Assembly (NCBI RefSeq): GCF_002224125.1
Contig: NZ_NCSM01000027.1
Span: 1 to 56,402 of the forward strand
Direction: 5' to 3'
Origin: Streptomyces sp. NBS 14/10
Lineage (GTDB): Bacteria; Actinomycetota; Actinomycetes; Streptomycetales; Streptomycetaceae
DNA length: 56,402 nucleotides
Both the position numbers and the translations under genes were made by a program. Under the pieces are notes generated by a model. That model was not told the origin of the DNA and did no database searches. It saw only the letters and a program-made list of their open reading frames with translations. Shown piece after piece: positions 10,300-20,027 of the stretch. Numbering within the stretch: the first letter of the stretch is position 1; every line of letters begins with the position of its first letter.

Positions 10300-10331
10300 G
10301 GGAGCGGCCCCCTGTTCCGGGAACCGCTCCC
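10300..10331 (-). terminator. rpsO terminator
   Basis: An 8-bp stem (10300-10307 with 10324-10331), extended by an inner CCC/GGG pairing, starts 12 bases past the rpsO stop. On the transcribed strand it is followed by TTT. It probably attenuates read-through into pnp. Confidence 0.7.
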
Positions 10332-10343
10332 TACCACGGCGTC

Positions 10344-10631
10344 TTACTTGGCGCCCGCCGCACCGCGGCGGATGCCCAGGCGCTCGACCAGCGCACGGAA
10401 GCGCGTGATGTCCTTCTTCGCCAGGTACTGCAGCAGACGGCGGCGCTGGCCGACCAGGAGCAGCAGACCACGGCGGGAGTGGTGGTCGTGCTTGTGGGTC
10501 TTGAGGTGCTCGGTCAGGTCGGAGATGCGGCGCGACAGCAGCGCGACCTGGACCTCGGGGGAACCGGTGTCGCCCTCCTTGGTGGCGAAGTCGGCCATGA
10601 TCTGCTTCTTCGTAGCGGCGTCGAGCGACAC
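10344..10631 (-). CDS. rpsO: 30S ribosomal protein S15
   Basis: S15 is a primary 16S rRNA-binding protein of the small subunit platform. The 95-residue protein shows the family core [17 protein letters not shown], the [13 protein letters not shown] segment and the [12 protein letters not shown] end. The GTG start at 10631 is fixed by GAAGGAG seven bases upstream; the frame is open further upstream but those residues are not S15-like. The rpsO-pnp order is the standard bacterial one. This gene marks one border of the ESX locus. Confidence 0.97.
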   Translation of the reverse strand: MSLDAATKKQIMADFATKEGDTGSPEVQVALLSRRISDLTEHLKTHKHDHHSRRGLLLLVGQRRRLLQYLAKKDITRFRALVERLGIRRGAAGAK

Positions 10632-10797
10632 GCGGTACTCCTTCAGGGTTCTTCTGTTCAGCCGCCGAGTGCCCCTGGTCTTGGTCTCAGGGGAGCTTCC
10701 GTGACTCGGGAGGCGGGGTCCGCTGGGCGCTGTCTCCAGAGCGCTCATACGAGAGCTCCGGGGGCGCGTACACAAACGGCCGTCACACAGCGTACCA

Positions 10798-10825
10798 GCC
10801 GACGGCCATCCGTTTACCCGTCGGC
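10798..10825 (-). terminator. Probable eccD terminator
   Basis: An 8-bp perfect stem (10798-10805 with 10818-10825) with a 12-base loop lies about 70 bases after the eccD stop and before the rpsO promoter region. No U-tract. Confidence 0.45.
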
Positions 10826-10867
10826 CTCAGCTGAAGGCTTCACCCACGGCCCCGCTCCTGCCCCGCC

Positions 10868-10907
10868 CCTGCTTCAGCTGGTCAGGTCCCTGCTTCAGCT
10901 GGTCAGG
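10868..10907. repeat. 21-bp tandem duplication over the eccD stop codon
   Basis: Two identical 19-base copies (10868-10886 and 10889-10907) with a 21-base period cover the last codons and stop of eccD. The stop context CCTGACCAGCTGA therefore occurs twice in a row. Confidence 0.8.
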
Positions 10908-12361
10908 CTGCGCGCGGAGGAGTAGACGTCCAGCACGGCCAGGGCGAGGGGCACCAGGGACAGCAGCAGCGCGCTCTCGGCCAGGTCGGAGAAGCGACCC
11001 CAGAACGGAGAGAGCCCCTTCTTCGGAATGATCAGCGCGATACCGGTGATCAGCGCGGCCCCCGCCACGACGGAGGCGGCGAGCCAGATCGTACGGACGT
11101 CAAGCGGCCCGCTGTCATGCCGCACCAGCAGCTTGAACATGGCGTCGGCCGGCGGGTTCAGGGACAGCCCGAGCACGAGCAGCCCCAGGCCGACCAGGCC
11201 CGCGGCGAGGACGGAGGCAACCTGCGCGGTGTAGCGGAAGAGGCGGGCGCGCAGCAGCATCGCGAGGCCGGAGACGAGGGCCAGCACCTGGCCCCAGACG
11301 TTGTCGGAGAAGCCGAGCACGGCCGAGGCGCCGACGACGACGGCTGAGCAGCCGCCGACCAGGCCGAGCAGCATCTCGTGGCCGCGGCGGGCCTGGGCGG
11401 CGATCCGTTCGGCGTCCACGGGCTCGGGGGCGGGCCCGGACACCGGGTCGAGGTCGTCGTCCTCGGCCGCCGAGCGCGGCGCGGCGTACCCGATGGGCAG
11501 CCGGGCGACGCGCGCCGACAGGCCCGGCAGGAACGCGACGGCGCCGATCGCGACGGCGGCGCACACCGCGGCGGTCTCGGTGGGGCTGACCTCGGTGAGG
11601 ATCGCGCAGAAGGTGGCGAGGGTGCCCACGGTCGAGGCGAAGACCGCGGCGACGAACGGCGCGTCACCGGTCGGCATGGCGACCACCAGGGCGACCGAGA
11701 CGACGAGGACGGCGACACACCCGAGCAGGAACTGCAGCCGGCCGATGCCCTCGCCCTTGTCCAGGGCGAGCAGCCCCGAGCCCGCGATCATGGCGTGCGG
11801 CAGAGCGGCCAGACCGAGCGCGATCGCGGAGGCGCGGTCCTCATAGACCCGCGCCCGTACCCCCGCGAGGGCCGTGAGCAGCACCGCGACGGCGGCGGCG
11901 ATGATGCCCGGCAGGCCGTGCATATCGTGTTTGAGAGGATCGGCGAACCAAAGCACGAATCCCATGAGGACCAGCAATAGGGAGCCGCCGAACAGCCCGA
12001 AGGCACGCAGGAACCGATCGCTCCACAGCGTGCGGTCACGGGTGACGGCGGAGGCGATCGCGTCCGAGACGTCGTCGTAGACGGCGGGCGGCAGCGACTC
12101 CGCGAAGGGGCGCAGCGACAGCAGTTCGCCGTCGAGCACCTGCTGGGCGCCCAGCGACAGCGCGCCGTCCAGGACCGTGCCGTCGCGGCGCACCAGGTGG
12201 TAGCCGGTGGGAGCGCCCACGGGCTGGGTCTGTCCGGTCAGGCGGAGGATCTCGGGGTAGACGTCGGCGACGGCGATGTCCTCCGGAAGAGCCACATCGA
12301 TCCGACTGTCAGGTGCGACCACGGTCACCCTGCAGAAGCCGGTCGTGGCGGACGTACTCAC
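10895..12361 (-). CDS. eccD: Type VII secretion integral membrane protein EccD
   Basis: EccD forms the polytopic membrane part of the ESX secretion pore. The 488-residue protein has an N-terminal ubiquitin-like domain of about 90 residues (CRVTVVAPDSRIDVALPEDI), a linker, then about eleven hydrophobic helices from about residue 125 to the end. A charged loop (AAPRSAAEDDDLDPVSG) sits in the middle of the helices. Start is GTG at 12361 with AGGGGG about eight bases upstream; residues encoded further upstream are not family-like. Divergent from eccC across a 175-base spacer. The stop lies in a 21-bp tandem duplication. Confidence 0.92.
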   Translation of the reverse strand: MSTSATTGFCRVTVVAPDSRIDVALPEDIAVADVYPEILRLTGQTQPVGAPTGYHLVRRDGTVLDGALSLGAQQVLDGELLSLRPFAESLPPAVYDDVSDAIASAVTRDRTLWSDRFLRAFGLFGGSLLLVLMGFVLWFADPLKHDMHGLPGIIAAAVAVLLTALAGVRARVYEDRASAIALGLAALPHAMIAGSGLLALDKGEGIGRLQFLLGCVAVLVVSVALVVAMPTGDAPFVAAVFASTVGTLATFCAILTEVSPTETAAVCAAVAIGAVAFLPGLSARVARLPIGYAAPRSAAEDDDLDPVSGPAPEPVDAERIAAQARRGHEMLLGLVGGCSAVVVGASAVLGFSDNVWGQVLALVSGLAMLLRARLFRYTAQVASVLAAGLVGLGLLVLGLSLNPPADAMFKLLVRHDSGPLDVRTIWLAASVVAGAALITGIALIIPKKGLSPFWGRFSDLAESALLLSLVPLALAVLDVYSSARSLTS

Positions 12362-12449
12362 CTTAAAGGCCCCCTGTTCGCTGTGGCGCGGCACCGGTAC
12401 CACCGCGTGCGGCGGCCACCCTACCGGGGCCTGGCTGCTCATACGTCGG

Positions 12450-12455
12450 TAGGAT
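12450..12455 (+). promoter_or_regulatory. Candidate -10 box for eccC
   Basis: TAGGAT in the eccD-eccC divergent spacer (12362-12536) matches the streptomycete vegetative -10 consensus. No convincing -35 is visible. It would give a leader of about 75 bases before the eccC GTG. Confidence 0.3.
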
Positions 12456-12536
12456 CGCCGTCTCGCAGAGGGAGTCCGTCGCCACGGGGGTGCCGGAGAG
12501 GAACTGTTCATCTGCGTTGAGGGGTTGAGAGATCCG

Positions 12537-15500
12537 GTGAGCCAGGTCGTCGTCAAGCGCCAACCGCGGGCTCTCCCGCCCGAGGTGCCGAGCGAGGAAC
12601 TCCGCCTCGAATCGCCCCCTGAGCTGCCGCGCGGCCAGCAAGAGGGCGTCCTGATGCAGCTGCTGCCCACACTGGGCATGGCTTCGTCGATGGTCTATTT
12701 CTTCATGCCCGGCGCCGCGCCGATGATGAAGATCATGGGCGTCATGATGATGTTCTCCACGCTCGGTATGACCGTGGCGATGTTCATCAGGCACCGGCAG
12801 GGCTCGCAGGGGCAGCTGGCGGACATGCGCCGCGACTACCTCAAGTACCTCGCGCAGACCCGCCGTACGGTACGGCGCACCGCGCGGGCACAGCGCGACG
12901 CCCAGTTCTATCTGCACCCCTCCCCCGACCAGCTGTGGTCGGTCGTGGCCGAGGGCAGCCGGGTGTGGGAACGCCGGGCGAACGACAACGACTTCGGACA
13001 GATCCGGATCGGGCTCGGCTCGCAGCAGCTGTCCACCCCGCTGGTCGCCCCCGACACGGCCGCGGTCGACGATCTGGAGCCGCTGACGGCGGGCGCCATG
13101 CAGAAGTTCCTGGCGACCCAGGGGTCGCTGGAACACATGCCGATGGCGGTGTCGCTGCGCGCCTTCTACCACGTGACGGTGTCCGGCGAGCCGGACTCGG
13201 TACGGGGCACGGCGCGAGCCCTCGTCGGCGAGCTGGCCACCTTCCACTCGCCCGAGGACCTCGTCATCGCGGTCGTCGCGCCACGCAGCTCGGCGGCCTA
13301 CTGGGACTGGACGAAGTGGCTGCCCCATCTGCAGCTGCCGGGCGCGCTCGACGGGGCGGGCTCGCGGCGGCTGTTCAGCGACTCCCTCGCGGAGATCGAG
13401 GAGCTGCTCAAGGGGCGCCTGGAGGGGCGGTCCCGGTTCAGCAAGGACGCCCAGCCGCTGCTCGACCAGCCGCATCTGGTGGTCCTGCTGGACGGTGGAA
13501 TGGTGCCGCCGGAGTCGGCGTTCGCGGCGCAGGAGGGCCTGCAGGGCGTCACCGTCATCGAGGTGGTGGCGGGCGACCTCGACGAGCTGCGCGGCGGGCT
13601 CTCGGTGATCGTACGGCCGGGCAAGCTGGAGCTGCTGTCGCAGGTCGCGGCGTACGACGGGGCCCCGGACTCGCTGTCCCTCGAGGCCGCGGACGCGCTC
13701 GCGCGGCAGCTGGCGCCGCTGCGCATGGGCGGGGGCGACGACGACGAACCGCTGCTGGCCAACCTCGACTTCACCGACCTGCTGGGGCTCGGCGACGCGG
13801 GCTCGGTGGATGTCTCCCGCACCTGGCGGCCGCGCTCGGTGGCCGAGCGGCTGCGGGTGCCGATCGGGGTCGGCGAGGACGGCGCGCCGGTCATGCTGGA
13901 CCTCAAGGAGGCGGCGCAGGACGGTATGGGCCCGCACGGCCTGTGCGTCGGCGCCACCGGCTCCGGCAAGTCCGAGCTGCTGCGCACCCTGGTGCTGGGG
14001 CTCGCGGTCACCCACTCGTCCGAGACGCTGAACTTCGTTCTCGCGGACTTCAAGGGTGGTGCGACCTTCGCGGGCATGTCGCAGCTGCCGCATGTGGCGG
14101 CGGTCATCACCAACCTCGCCGACGACCTGACGCTCGTCGACCGTATGCGCGACTCGATCACCGGTGAGCTGCAGCGCCGCCAGGAGCTGCTGCGCGCGGC
14201 GGGCAACTACGCCAACATCCACGACTACGAGAAGGCGCGGGCGGCCGGCGCCCCGCTGGAGCCCGTGGCCTCACTCGTCCTGGTGATCGACGAGTTCAGC
14301 GAGCTGCTGACGGCCAAGCCCGACTTCATCGACATGTTCATCCAGATCGGCCGTATCGGCCGCTCCCTGGGCGTACATCTGCTGCTGGCCTCGCAGCGGC
14401 TGGAGGAGGGCCGGCTGCGCGGCCTGGAGACCTACCTGTCGTACCGCATCGGTCTGCGGACCTTCTCCGCCGCCGAGTCCCGTACGGCGCTGGGCGTGCC
14501 TGACGCGTACCACCTGCCGTCCGTCCCCGGCTCCGGCTATCTGAAGTTCGGCACGGACGAGATGACGCGCTTCAAGGCCGCGTACGTCTCGGGCGTGTAC
14601 CGCACCGGGGCGGCGCCCGCCGACTTCGACGGCACCTCGCTGCCCATCGAGCGCCGCCCGGTCATCTTCACGGCCACCCCGGTCCCGGTCACCTACACCA
14701 CCCCGGACCCGGCGGCGCTCATCACCCCATCCCGCCAGGAGGACGACGCGCTGGCCGATACGGTCCTCGACGTCATCGTCCGCCGTCTGGAGGGCCAGGG
14801 CGCCCCCGCCCACCAGGTCTGGCTCCCGCCGCTGGACGAGGCCCCCTCGCTGGACCAGCTGCTGCCCGCGCTGTCCCCGGTCGAGGGCCGCGGCCTGACC
14901 GCGCCCGAATACCCGCGCCTGGGCAACCTCGTCGTCCCGCTCGGCCTCATCGACAAGCCCTTCGAGCAGCGGCGCGACGTGCTCTACCGCGACTTCTCCG
15001 GCGCCGCGGGCCACATGCTGGTCGTCGGCGGCCCGCAGTCCGGCAAGTCCACGCTGATGCGCACCCTGATCTCGGCCTTCGCGCTCACCCACACCCCGGC
15101 CGAGGTGCAGTTCTACGGTCTGGACTTCGGTGGCGGCGGTATGAGCGCCGTGGCCGACCTGCCGCATGTGGGCGGCATCGCCTCCCGACTGGACCCGGAG
15201 CGGGTACGACGCACCATCGCCGAGGTGGCCGGCATCCTGGCCCGGCGCGAGGAGTACTTCCGCGCCAAGAACATCGACTCGATCGGCACCTACCGTCGCC
15301 AGCGGTCCCGCGGCGAGCACGCGGAACAGGGCTGGGGCGACGTCTTCCTCATCATCGACGGCTGGGCCAACTTCCGGCAGGAGTACGACATGCTGGAAGG
15401 GGTCGTGGCCGATATCGCGGGCCGCGGCCTCGGCTACGGCATCCACATCGTGGTGACCGCTTCCCGCAACATGGAAGTCCGCGCCTCTTTGAAGGACCAG

Positions 15501-16493
15501 CTCCTCAACCGCCTCGAGATGCGCCTCGGCGACACGATGGACTCCGAATTCGACCGCAAGGTCGCCGCGAACGTCCCCGTGGGCGTCCCCGGCCGCGGCC
15601 AGCTCCCCGAGAAGCTGCACTTCATGGGCGCCCAGCCGCGTATCGACTCGGGCAGCGACCCCGAGGAGATCACGGACGCCGCCGGCGAGCTGGTCCGCGC
15701 GGTGACCACCAACTGGAACGGCCCGCACGCCCCCCGCGTACGCCTCCTCCCCCGCCGACTCCGCGCCGAGGACCTGCCCAAGGGCTTCGAGTACCCCCAG
15801 CAGGGCGTCGCGATCGGCATCGACGAGACCAACCTCGAACCGGTCTTCGTCGACTTCGAATCCGACCCCTTCTTCCTCATCTTCGGCGAGAGCGAATCCG
15901 GTAAGACGGCCCTGCTGCGGCTCATCGCCAAGCAGATCACCGAGCGGTACGGCCCGGACGAGGCGAAGATCGTGGTCGGCGACTACCGCCGCTCCCTGCT
16001 CGACGTCATCCCCGACACCCACCTCCTGGAGTACGCCCCGATCGCCTCGGCCCTCCAGGTCCACACCACGGCCCTCAACGGCCTCATGGAACGCCGCGCC
16101 CCCAAGCCGGACATCACCCCCCAACAGCTGCGCGACCGCAGCTGGTGGAGCGGACCGCAGTTCTTCATCATCATCGACGACTACGAACTCGTCTCCACCA
16201 GCAGCGGCAACCCGATGGCCGTCCTCACCGACAACCTGCCCTTCGCACGCGACGTCGGCATGCGCTTCATCATCGCCCGCAACTCCGCGGGCGCCTCGCG
16301 CTCGATGTTCGAGTCCTTCATGCAGCGCATCAAGGAACTCGGCGCCCAGGGCGTCATGCTCTCCGGCGACCCCACCGAAGGCGACCTCCTCGGCGGCGTC
16401 CGCCCCCGCCCCATGCCCCCGGGCCGCGGCTTCTTCGTCTCCCGCAAGCGGGGGACGCCGCTGGTGCAGCTGGGGTGGCTGCCGGACCAGTAG
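12537..16493 (+). CDS. eccC: Type VII secretion ATPase EccC
   Basis: EccC is the FtsK/SpoIIIE-type motor that recognises WXG substrates and drives export. The single-chain 1318-residue protein has two N-terminal transmembrane helices (about 40-85) and three ATPase domains. Walker A motifs are GATGSGKS at 472-479, GGPQSGKS at 831-838 and GESESGKT at 1117-1124. Walker B is VLVIDEF in domain 1, FLIIDGW in domain 2 and FIIIDDYE in domain 3. Start GTG at 12537 gives MSQVVVKR; a TTG twelve bases earlier has no spaced binding site. A strong U-tract terminator follows, which separates eccC from the accessory modules downstream. Confidence 0.95.
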   Translation: MSQVVVKRQPRALPPEVPSEELRLESPPELPRGQQEGVLMQLLPTLGMASSMVYFFMPGAAPMMKIMGVMMMFSTLGMTVAMFIRHRQGSQGQLADMRRDYLKYLAQTRRTVRRTARAQRDAQFYLHPSPDQLWSVVAEGSRVWERRANDNDFGQIRIGLGSQQLSTPLVAPDTAAVDDLEPLTAGAMQKFLATQGSLEHMPMAVSLRAFYHVTVSGEPDSVRGTARALVGELATFHSPEDLVIAVVAPRSSAAYWDWTKWLPHLQLPGALDGAGSRRLFSDSLAEIEELLKGRLEGRSRFSKDAQPLLDQPHLVVLLDGGMVPPESAFAAQEGLQGVTVIEVVAGDLDELRGGLSVIVRPGKLELLSQVAAYDGAPDSLSLEAADALARQLAPLRMGGGDDDEPLLANLDFTDLLGLGDAGSVDVSRTWRPRSVAERLRVPIGVGEDGAPVMLDLKEAAQDGMGPHGLCVGATGSGKSELLRTLVLGLAVTHSSETLNFVLADFKGGATFAGMSQLPHVAAVITNLADDLTLVDRMRDSITGELQRRQELLRAAGNYANIHDYEKARAAGAPLEPVASLVLVIDEFSELLTAKPDFIDMFIQIGRIGRSLGVHLLLASQRLEEGRLRGLETYLSYRIGLRTFSAAESRTALGVPDAYHLPSVPGSGYLKFGTDEMTRFKAAYVSGVYRTGAAPADFDGTSLPIERRPVIFTATPVPVTYTTPDPAALITPSRQEDDALADTVLDVIVRRLEGQGAPAHQVWLPPLDEAPSLDQLLPALSPVEGRGLTAPEYPRLGNLVVPLGLIDKPFEQRRDVLYRDFSGAAGHMLVVGGPQSGKSTLMRTLISAFALTHTPAEVQFYGLDFGGGGMSAVADLPHVGGIASRLDPERVRRTIAEVAGILARREEYFRAKNIDSIGTYRRQRSRGEHAEQGWGDVFLIIDGWANFRQEYDMLEGVVADIAGRGLGYGIHIVVTASRNMEVRASLKDQLLNRLEMRLGDTMDSEFDRKVAANVPVGVPGRGQLPEKLHFMGAQPRIDSGSDPEEITDAAGELVRAVTTNWNGPHAPRVRLLPRRLRAEDLPKGFEYPQQGVAIGIDETNLEPVFVDFESDPFFLIFGESESGKTALLRLIAKQITERYGPDEAKIVVGDYRRSLLDVIPDTHLLEYAPIASALQVHTTALNGLMERRAPKPDITPQQLRDRSWWSGPQFFIIIDDYELVSTSSGNPMAVLTDNLPFARDVGMRFIIARNSAGASRSMFESFMQRIKELGAQGVMLSGDPTEGDLLGGVRPRPMPPGRGFFVSRKRGTPLVQLGWLPDQ

Positions 16494-16544
16494 GCGCACT
16501 CGCTTCGGTCGCGGCGCGGCGAAGCACACTCAGCACTCACCAAC

Positions 16545-16582
16545 CTCTGCCCCGGGCCGAACTGGTCCGGGGCAGAGCGTTT
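16545..16582 (+). terminator. eccC intrinsic terminator
   Basis: An 11-bp perfect stem (16545-16555 with 16567-16577) and an 11-base loop are followed directly by CGTTTTT. This is one of the few canonical U-tract terminators in the window. Confidence 0.88.
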
Positions 16583-16653
16583 TTCATGGCGACACGCCCA
16601 TCCGATTACCCGCACGTACGGTCAACTGTCCTAAGCTGAACGTGACTTGTAAC

Positions 16654-16666
16654 TTTGGGTCCCAAA
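16654..16666. promoter_or_regulatory. Operator-like palindrome upstream of the first accessory module
   Basis: TTTGGG-T-CCCAAA, a perfect 6-bp inverted repeat, lies 24 bases before the GTG at 16690. It could bind a dimeric regulator. There is no further support. Confidence 0.25.
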
Positions 16667-16689
16667 CACGCACACCAGGGGAGAGAAGC

Positions 16690-17166
16690 GTGTCGTTCGA
16701 CGAGGAGTGGAGTGAACTTCGCTCGCAGGCAGCGCAAGGACAACCAGCCCAGATGCGGCTCAACCACGCCGATGACGGAAGCGGCGGTCGGGGCCTCCCA
16801 AGTGGCGGTGGGTCGGCGCAGCCGGACTTGAGCGTGAAGAGCGACGAGCTCGGCAAGATCGGGCACGACGCGTTCCTGCTGTATGACAGGGTCATGTCGG
16901 ATGGCGGATGGGCCCAGATAACCACGCTCCGGGCGTCCGTCGACCTCGCGGAAGGACACCTTGAGACAGGGGCGGCACTCAGCAAAGCCGATGAAGTGTG
17001 GCATACAAAGCTCGGCACCTTACAGGAAGCCTGCGCCCACATCTCCAATCACCTCGATTTCTCGGCCAAGTCACATGCCAAAGACGACGCCGAGATCGCG
17101 TACACGATGCGCGACGTCGACGGCGACCGGATGGCCGTGTCCAAAATCAACAAGTACTTCCGCTGA
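16690..17166 (+). CDS. Small ESX-type partner protein of module 1
   Basis: A 158-residue, mostly helical protein of no family I can name. It begins MSFDEEWSELRSQAA and ends SKINKYFR. The gene at 23061 is a clear paralogue, with the same F-[DE]-[DE]-E-W-S start, a shared M-x-LN segment near residue 30, a W-H-T helix in the middle and the matching ending SRISDYYR. The GTG start at 16690 is preceded by GGGGAGAGA. The stop is nine bases before the start of the large module protein (17176), so the two are certainly one operon. By analogy with ESX heterodimers it is probably the chaperone or co-secreted partner of the large protein; that role is inference. Confidence 0.78.
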   Translation: MSFDEEWSELRSQAAQGQPAQMRLNHADDGSGGRGLPSGGGSAQPDLSVKSDELGKIGHDAFLLYDRVMSDGGWAQITTLRASVDLAEGHLETGAALSKADEVWHTKLGTLQEACAHISNHLDFSAKSHAKDDAEIAYTMRDVDGDRMAVSKINKYFR

Positions 17167-17175
17167 GGAGCTTCA

Positions 17176-19368
17176 GTGCCATCGTTCGAGGATCTGTATC
17201 ACCTCAAGCTGAAGTCCCTCAGCGAGGCGGTCACCGACTGGACAGAGACGATCAAGAAGCTCACAACGCTTGCAGAAGAAGCCGACAAAGGGATGCTGGC
17301 CAAGGCGAAAAGCGCCGACTGGGCGGGCAAGAACGCCGGTGTGACCAAGCCCTTCATCGAGAAGACCGCCAAAGAATTTCACGACGCCATCACCGAGGCC
17401 ACGAGTCGCCGCAACATCCTGCGCGATGTGCACACCGCCTTCAAGGGCGCCAAGAGTCGGCTTCAGTCCCTGGTCGACGAAATGCCAGCGCATATGACCA
17501 TCAGCCCCGGCGGCGTTGTGGGTCATACCCGTGCGGACAGCCTGAGCAAGGATAATAAAGACGCACTGCCGAGCGCAGCGGAAATCGAGAAGTATCAAGC
17601 CCGAATTGACAAGGTCGTCAGAGAAGCGACCGAAGCGGACCTAGCAGCATCGCGGGCTCTCCGTACCCTTGCTGATAAGAACTCGCACGACTTCGCCGAC
17701 GTGCAGTACGACTCACTTCGCGCAGCCGACGCCAAGCGGTCGACTGCGGACGCCAACGCGGCTCTGCGTCTTGCTCGCAAGGTCGATGACCTGTCCAGCG
17801 AAGAACTGATCAAGCTGGATCGCCTCTTCGATATGCACGCAAACGACAAAGTCTTCGCGACGAGGTTCTATGGGCAGTTGGGGCCGGAGGAGACGCTCCG
17901 CTTTAATTCACTGCTTGCCACTTCTATAAGCCTGCGCGGCGACGCAGGAGATAACAAGACAGGCGCAGACATTCAAAAGCACCTGGGTACCACTCTCGCA
18001 GCCGCCACCAAGCATGTCGGCCAAGACGGATATTTGGACGCCAAGTGGGTGGAAGGTCTGAAGAAGGCCGGCCATGAGCGCATCGTGATGCAATCCGATC
18101 ACTTCCTCCAATCAGTAGCCATGCCATACGGATATCAATCCCTCGGCCCGCTACTCAAGCATGGCAACTTCAGCGCTGATTTCCTCAAGCGGATCAACCA
18201 TGACATGCTTAAGCTGGATAGAGAGGATTGGGATTGGCCAAAATCGAGCGATAGCAGGTGGCGCATTGATCTCAACACCGAAAATCATTACAGCAAGTCC
18301 CTCGGAGGTGATCCGATCGCTGGACTTCTCGACGCCAACTCCCGAGCCCCCGAGGCCGCACAGGATCTGTTCAAAAACAAGGACGACTTGAACTACCTGC
18401 TGCATTCCCCGGAAGGCGGCCAGCGCCCGAATGTACTGGGTCACGCTCTCGAGTCGGCCGTATACGGGTACCGCTACGATGCCGAATCTCCACCGCTGAC
18501 AGCTCCGGAACGCAACAGTGCCCAGGGCCGCATCATGCAGAACGTCATTGAGGCGATCTCCAAGGACGCTTCGCTTGTCAACAAGCACATCGGAGACAGT
18601 TTCGGCCACATGGCCGCCGCTTACATGCCGGAAATCAATCGAACAATTGCAGGTAGTGGCGAAAAATCCATAGATTCAATTTTTCCGACGAGTGGCCCTG
18701 TCAATAGGTTCGACGAAACCGACACGCATCGATTCCTGTACGCACTCGCACGTAACCCCGACGCATACGCCGCGATCACCTACGCCCAGAACGCGTACAC
18801 CGGCAACATGTTCGAATACCATCTGAGCCATCCTAATGCCGTAGACGCAGAACCGCGAGAGGTAGTCGAGCAAATAGCTCAGAATACGGGGCAAATTCAA
18901 GGAATTCTCGGCCACTCCCGAGCCGACGCCTCGCTGGCTGACCAAATTTCTGCAGACAAGGCAACAAACGAGGGCTTCAAAAATCAATCCGATTGGTTCA
19001 AGACCTTCGCTTCCGCAGGAATCTCAACCGCTGCCGCAGCGTATACACCACAGACCGCAGCAGGCAGCACCCTTGGCGGACTAGCAAGCGCTTTCGGCTC
19101 GAGCACAGCAGGTCAAATCATCGACAACATCTCCAACGGTCGTGAAGTCGACGGTCGAGAAGAAGTGATTTACCGCACCGGCCATGACCTGGGCGACATA
19201 AAGGATTCCACCTTGACTTCAACTCAATGGGCTGGGCAATCCGCCCTTGCCGCCCACGACTCCTCAATCAGGGCAGGATCCATGGACCTCATTATCAGCG
19301 AAGGCATCAGGACGGGCTGGGATTGGTCCGACAGCAATCTGAACACCTATGTAAACCGCCCAAAGTGA
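17176..19368 (+). CDS. Large WxG-headed helical protein of module 1, putative ESX substrate
   Basis: A 730-residue protein, GTG start at 17176 with GAGGAG six bases upstream. Residues 1-110 look like a WXG100-type helical hairpin with WAG at 49-51 and the second-helix segment ILRDVHTAF. The central part carries LSSEELIKLDRLF, a DKVF segment and YGYQS at 318-322. A small-residue-rich stretch (GISTAAAAYTPQTAAGSTL) near residue 625 could insert in a membrane. The paralogue at 23543 matches over nearly the whole length, including WxG at the same residue. I believe databases call such proteins DUF6571 but could not check. Codon use is visibly more AT-rich than in the ESX core. No toxin active site recognised. 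Confidence 0.82.
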   Translation: MPSFEDLYHLKLKSLSEAVTDWTETIKKLTTLAEEADKGMLAKAKSADWAGKNAGVTKPFIEKTAKEFHDAITEATSRRNILRDVHTAFKGAKSRLQSLVDEMPAHMTISPGGVVGHTRADSLSKDNKDALPSAAEIEKYQARIDKVVREATEADLAASRALRTLADKNSHDFADVQYDSLRAADAKRSTADANAALRLARKVDDLSSEELIKLDRLFDMHANDKVFATRFYGQLGPEETLRFNSLLATSISLRGDAGDNKTGADIQKHLGTTLAAATKHVGQDGYLDAKWVEGLKKAGHERIVMQSDHFLQSVAMPYGYQSLGPLLKHGNFSADFLKRINHDMLKLDREDWDWPKSSDSRWRIDLNTENHYSKSLGGDPIAGLLDANSRAPEAAQDLFKNKDDLNYLLHSPEGGQRPNVLGHALESAVYGYRYDAESPPLTAPERNSAQGRIMQNVIEAISKDASLVNKHIGDSFGHMAAAYMPEINRTIAGSGEKSIDSIFPTSGPVNRFDETDTHRFLYALARNPDAYAAITYAQNAYTGNMFEYHLSHPNAVDAEPREVVEQIAQNTGQIQGILGHSRADASLADQISADKATNEGFKNQSDWFKTFASAGISTAAAAYTPQTAAGSTLGGLASAFGSSTAGQIIDNISNGREVDGREEVIYRTGHDLGDIKDSTLTSTQWAGQSALAAHDSSIRAGSMDLIISEGIRTGWDWSDSNLNTYVNRPK

Positions 19369-19376
19369 CTAACGGC

Positions 19377-20027
19377 ATGAATTTCTTCAAAAAATTTCAG
19401 AATGCACCGAGGAAGAAAGTAACGCTCGCATCAGCGCTGCTTGCGGCTGCCGCGATCACGCTGGGATGCGTTACCTACATATCCTTCTTCCAAAAAGATG
19501 GGCTGGATAAGCTGCCAGCTAAGCCTTGCCATGGCGCCATCTCTCGAGAGACGATACGAAAGATGCTCAAGGACACAGAGAGCGTCGACTTGCGAACCTT
19601 CCAGACTAAACCGGATGCCTCCTTCTGGACAACATGCAATGTTTTCACCCAGGAGGGATCCGGTTTCCATGTCGAGGCGCGAATCAACGATTCGGGAATC
19701 CCTAGGTGGCGCGAGTGGCAACTCTCACAGGGAGAAGACGAAGGGAAGCCGGTTATAGACTTCAAAGCCGGTGACCGGGCTATCTCCTGGCCTCGCAGAG
19801 CGAGCCTGTATCTAAAATGCACCCCCGAACTCGAAAAAGATAAGCCCAGCGAGCAGTACGCCATTGCGATAGAGACCCACATACGCGGCAGTATGCGTAT
19901 CGACGGAGAAGAGTTGAGGCAGACTCTGGCCAACATTGCGATAGAAATGGCACATTATGCCCAAAGGAAGGTGAAATGCCAGGAAAAAACTTATCTTCCA
20001 GCCCCAGGTCATCCAGTTCCATCCTGA
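19377..20027 (+). CDS. Single-pass membrane protein linked to module 1
   Basis: A 216-residue protein with a basic N-terminus (NFFKKFQNAPRKK), one transmembrane helix at about 15-37 and an external domain. The external domain has four cysteines (PCHG, TTCN, LKCT, VKCQ), suggesting disulfides. The ATG at 19377 lies eight bases after the stop of the large protein. A GTG at 19365 that overlaps that stop (GTGA) is an alternative, so translation is probably coupled. No good binding site is visible for either. Base composition is AT-richer than the flanking genes. There is no copy after module 2. It may be an immunity or anchoring partner of the large protein, which is inference. Confidence 0.72.
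   Translation: MNFFKKFQNAPRKKVTLASALLAAAAITLGCVTYISFFQKDGLDKLPAKPCHGAISRETIRKMLKDTESVDLRTFQTKPDASFWTTCNVFTQEGSGFHVEARINDSGIPRWREWQLSQGEDEGKPVIDFKAGDRAISWPRRASLYLKCTPELEKDKPSEQYAIAIETHIRGSMRIDGEELRQTLANIAIEMAHYAQRKVKCQEKTYLPAPGHPVPS

Noticed and set aside
19377..19480. Lipobox in the membrane protein at 19377
   Set aside because: The Cys31 context is TLGC, without Leu/Val at -3, and it lies inside the transmembrane helix.
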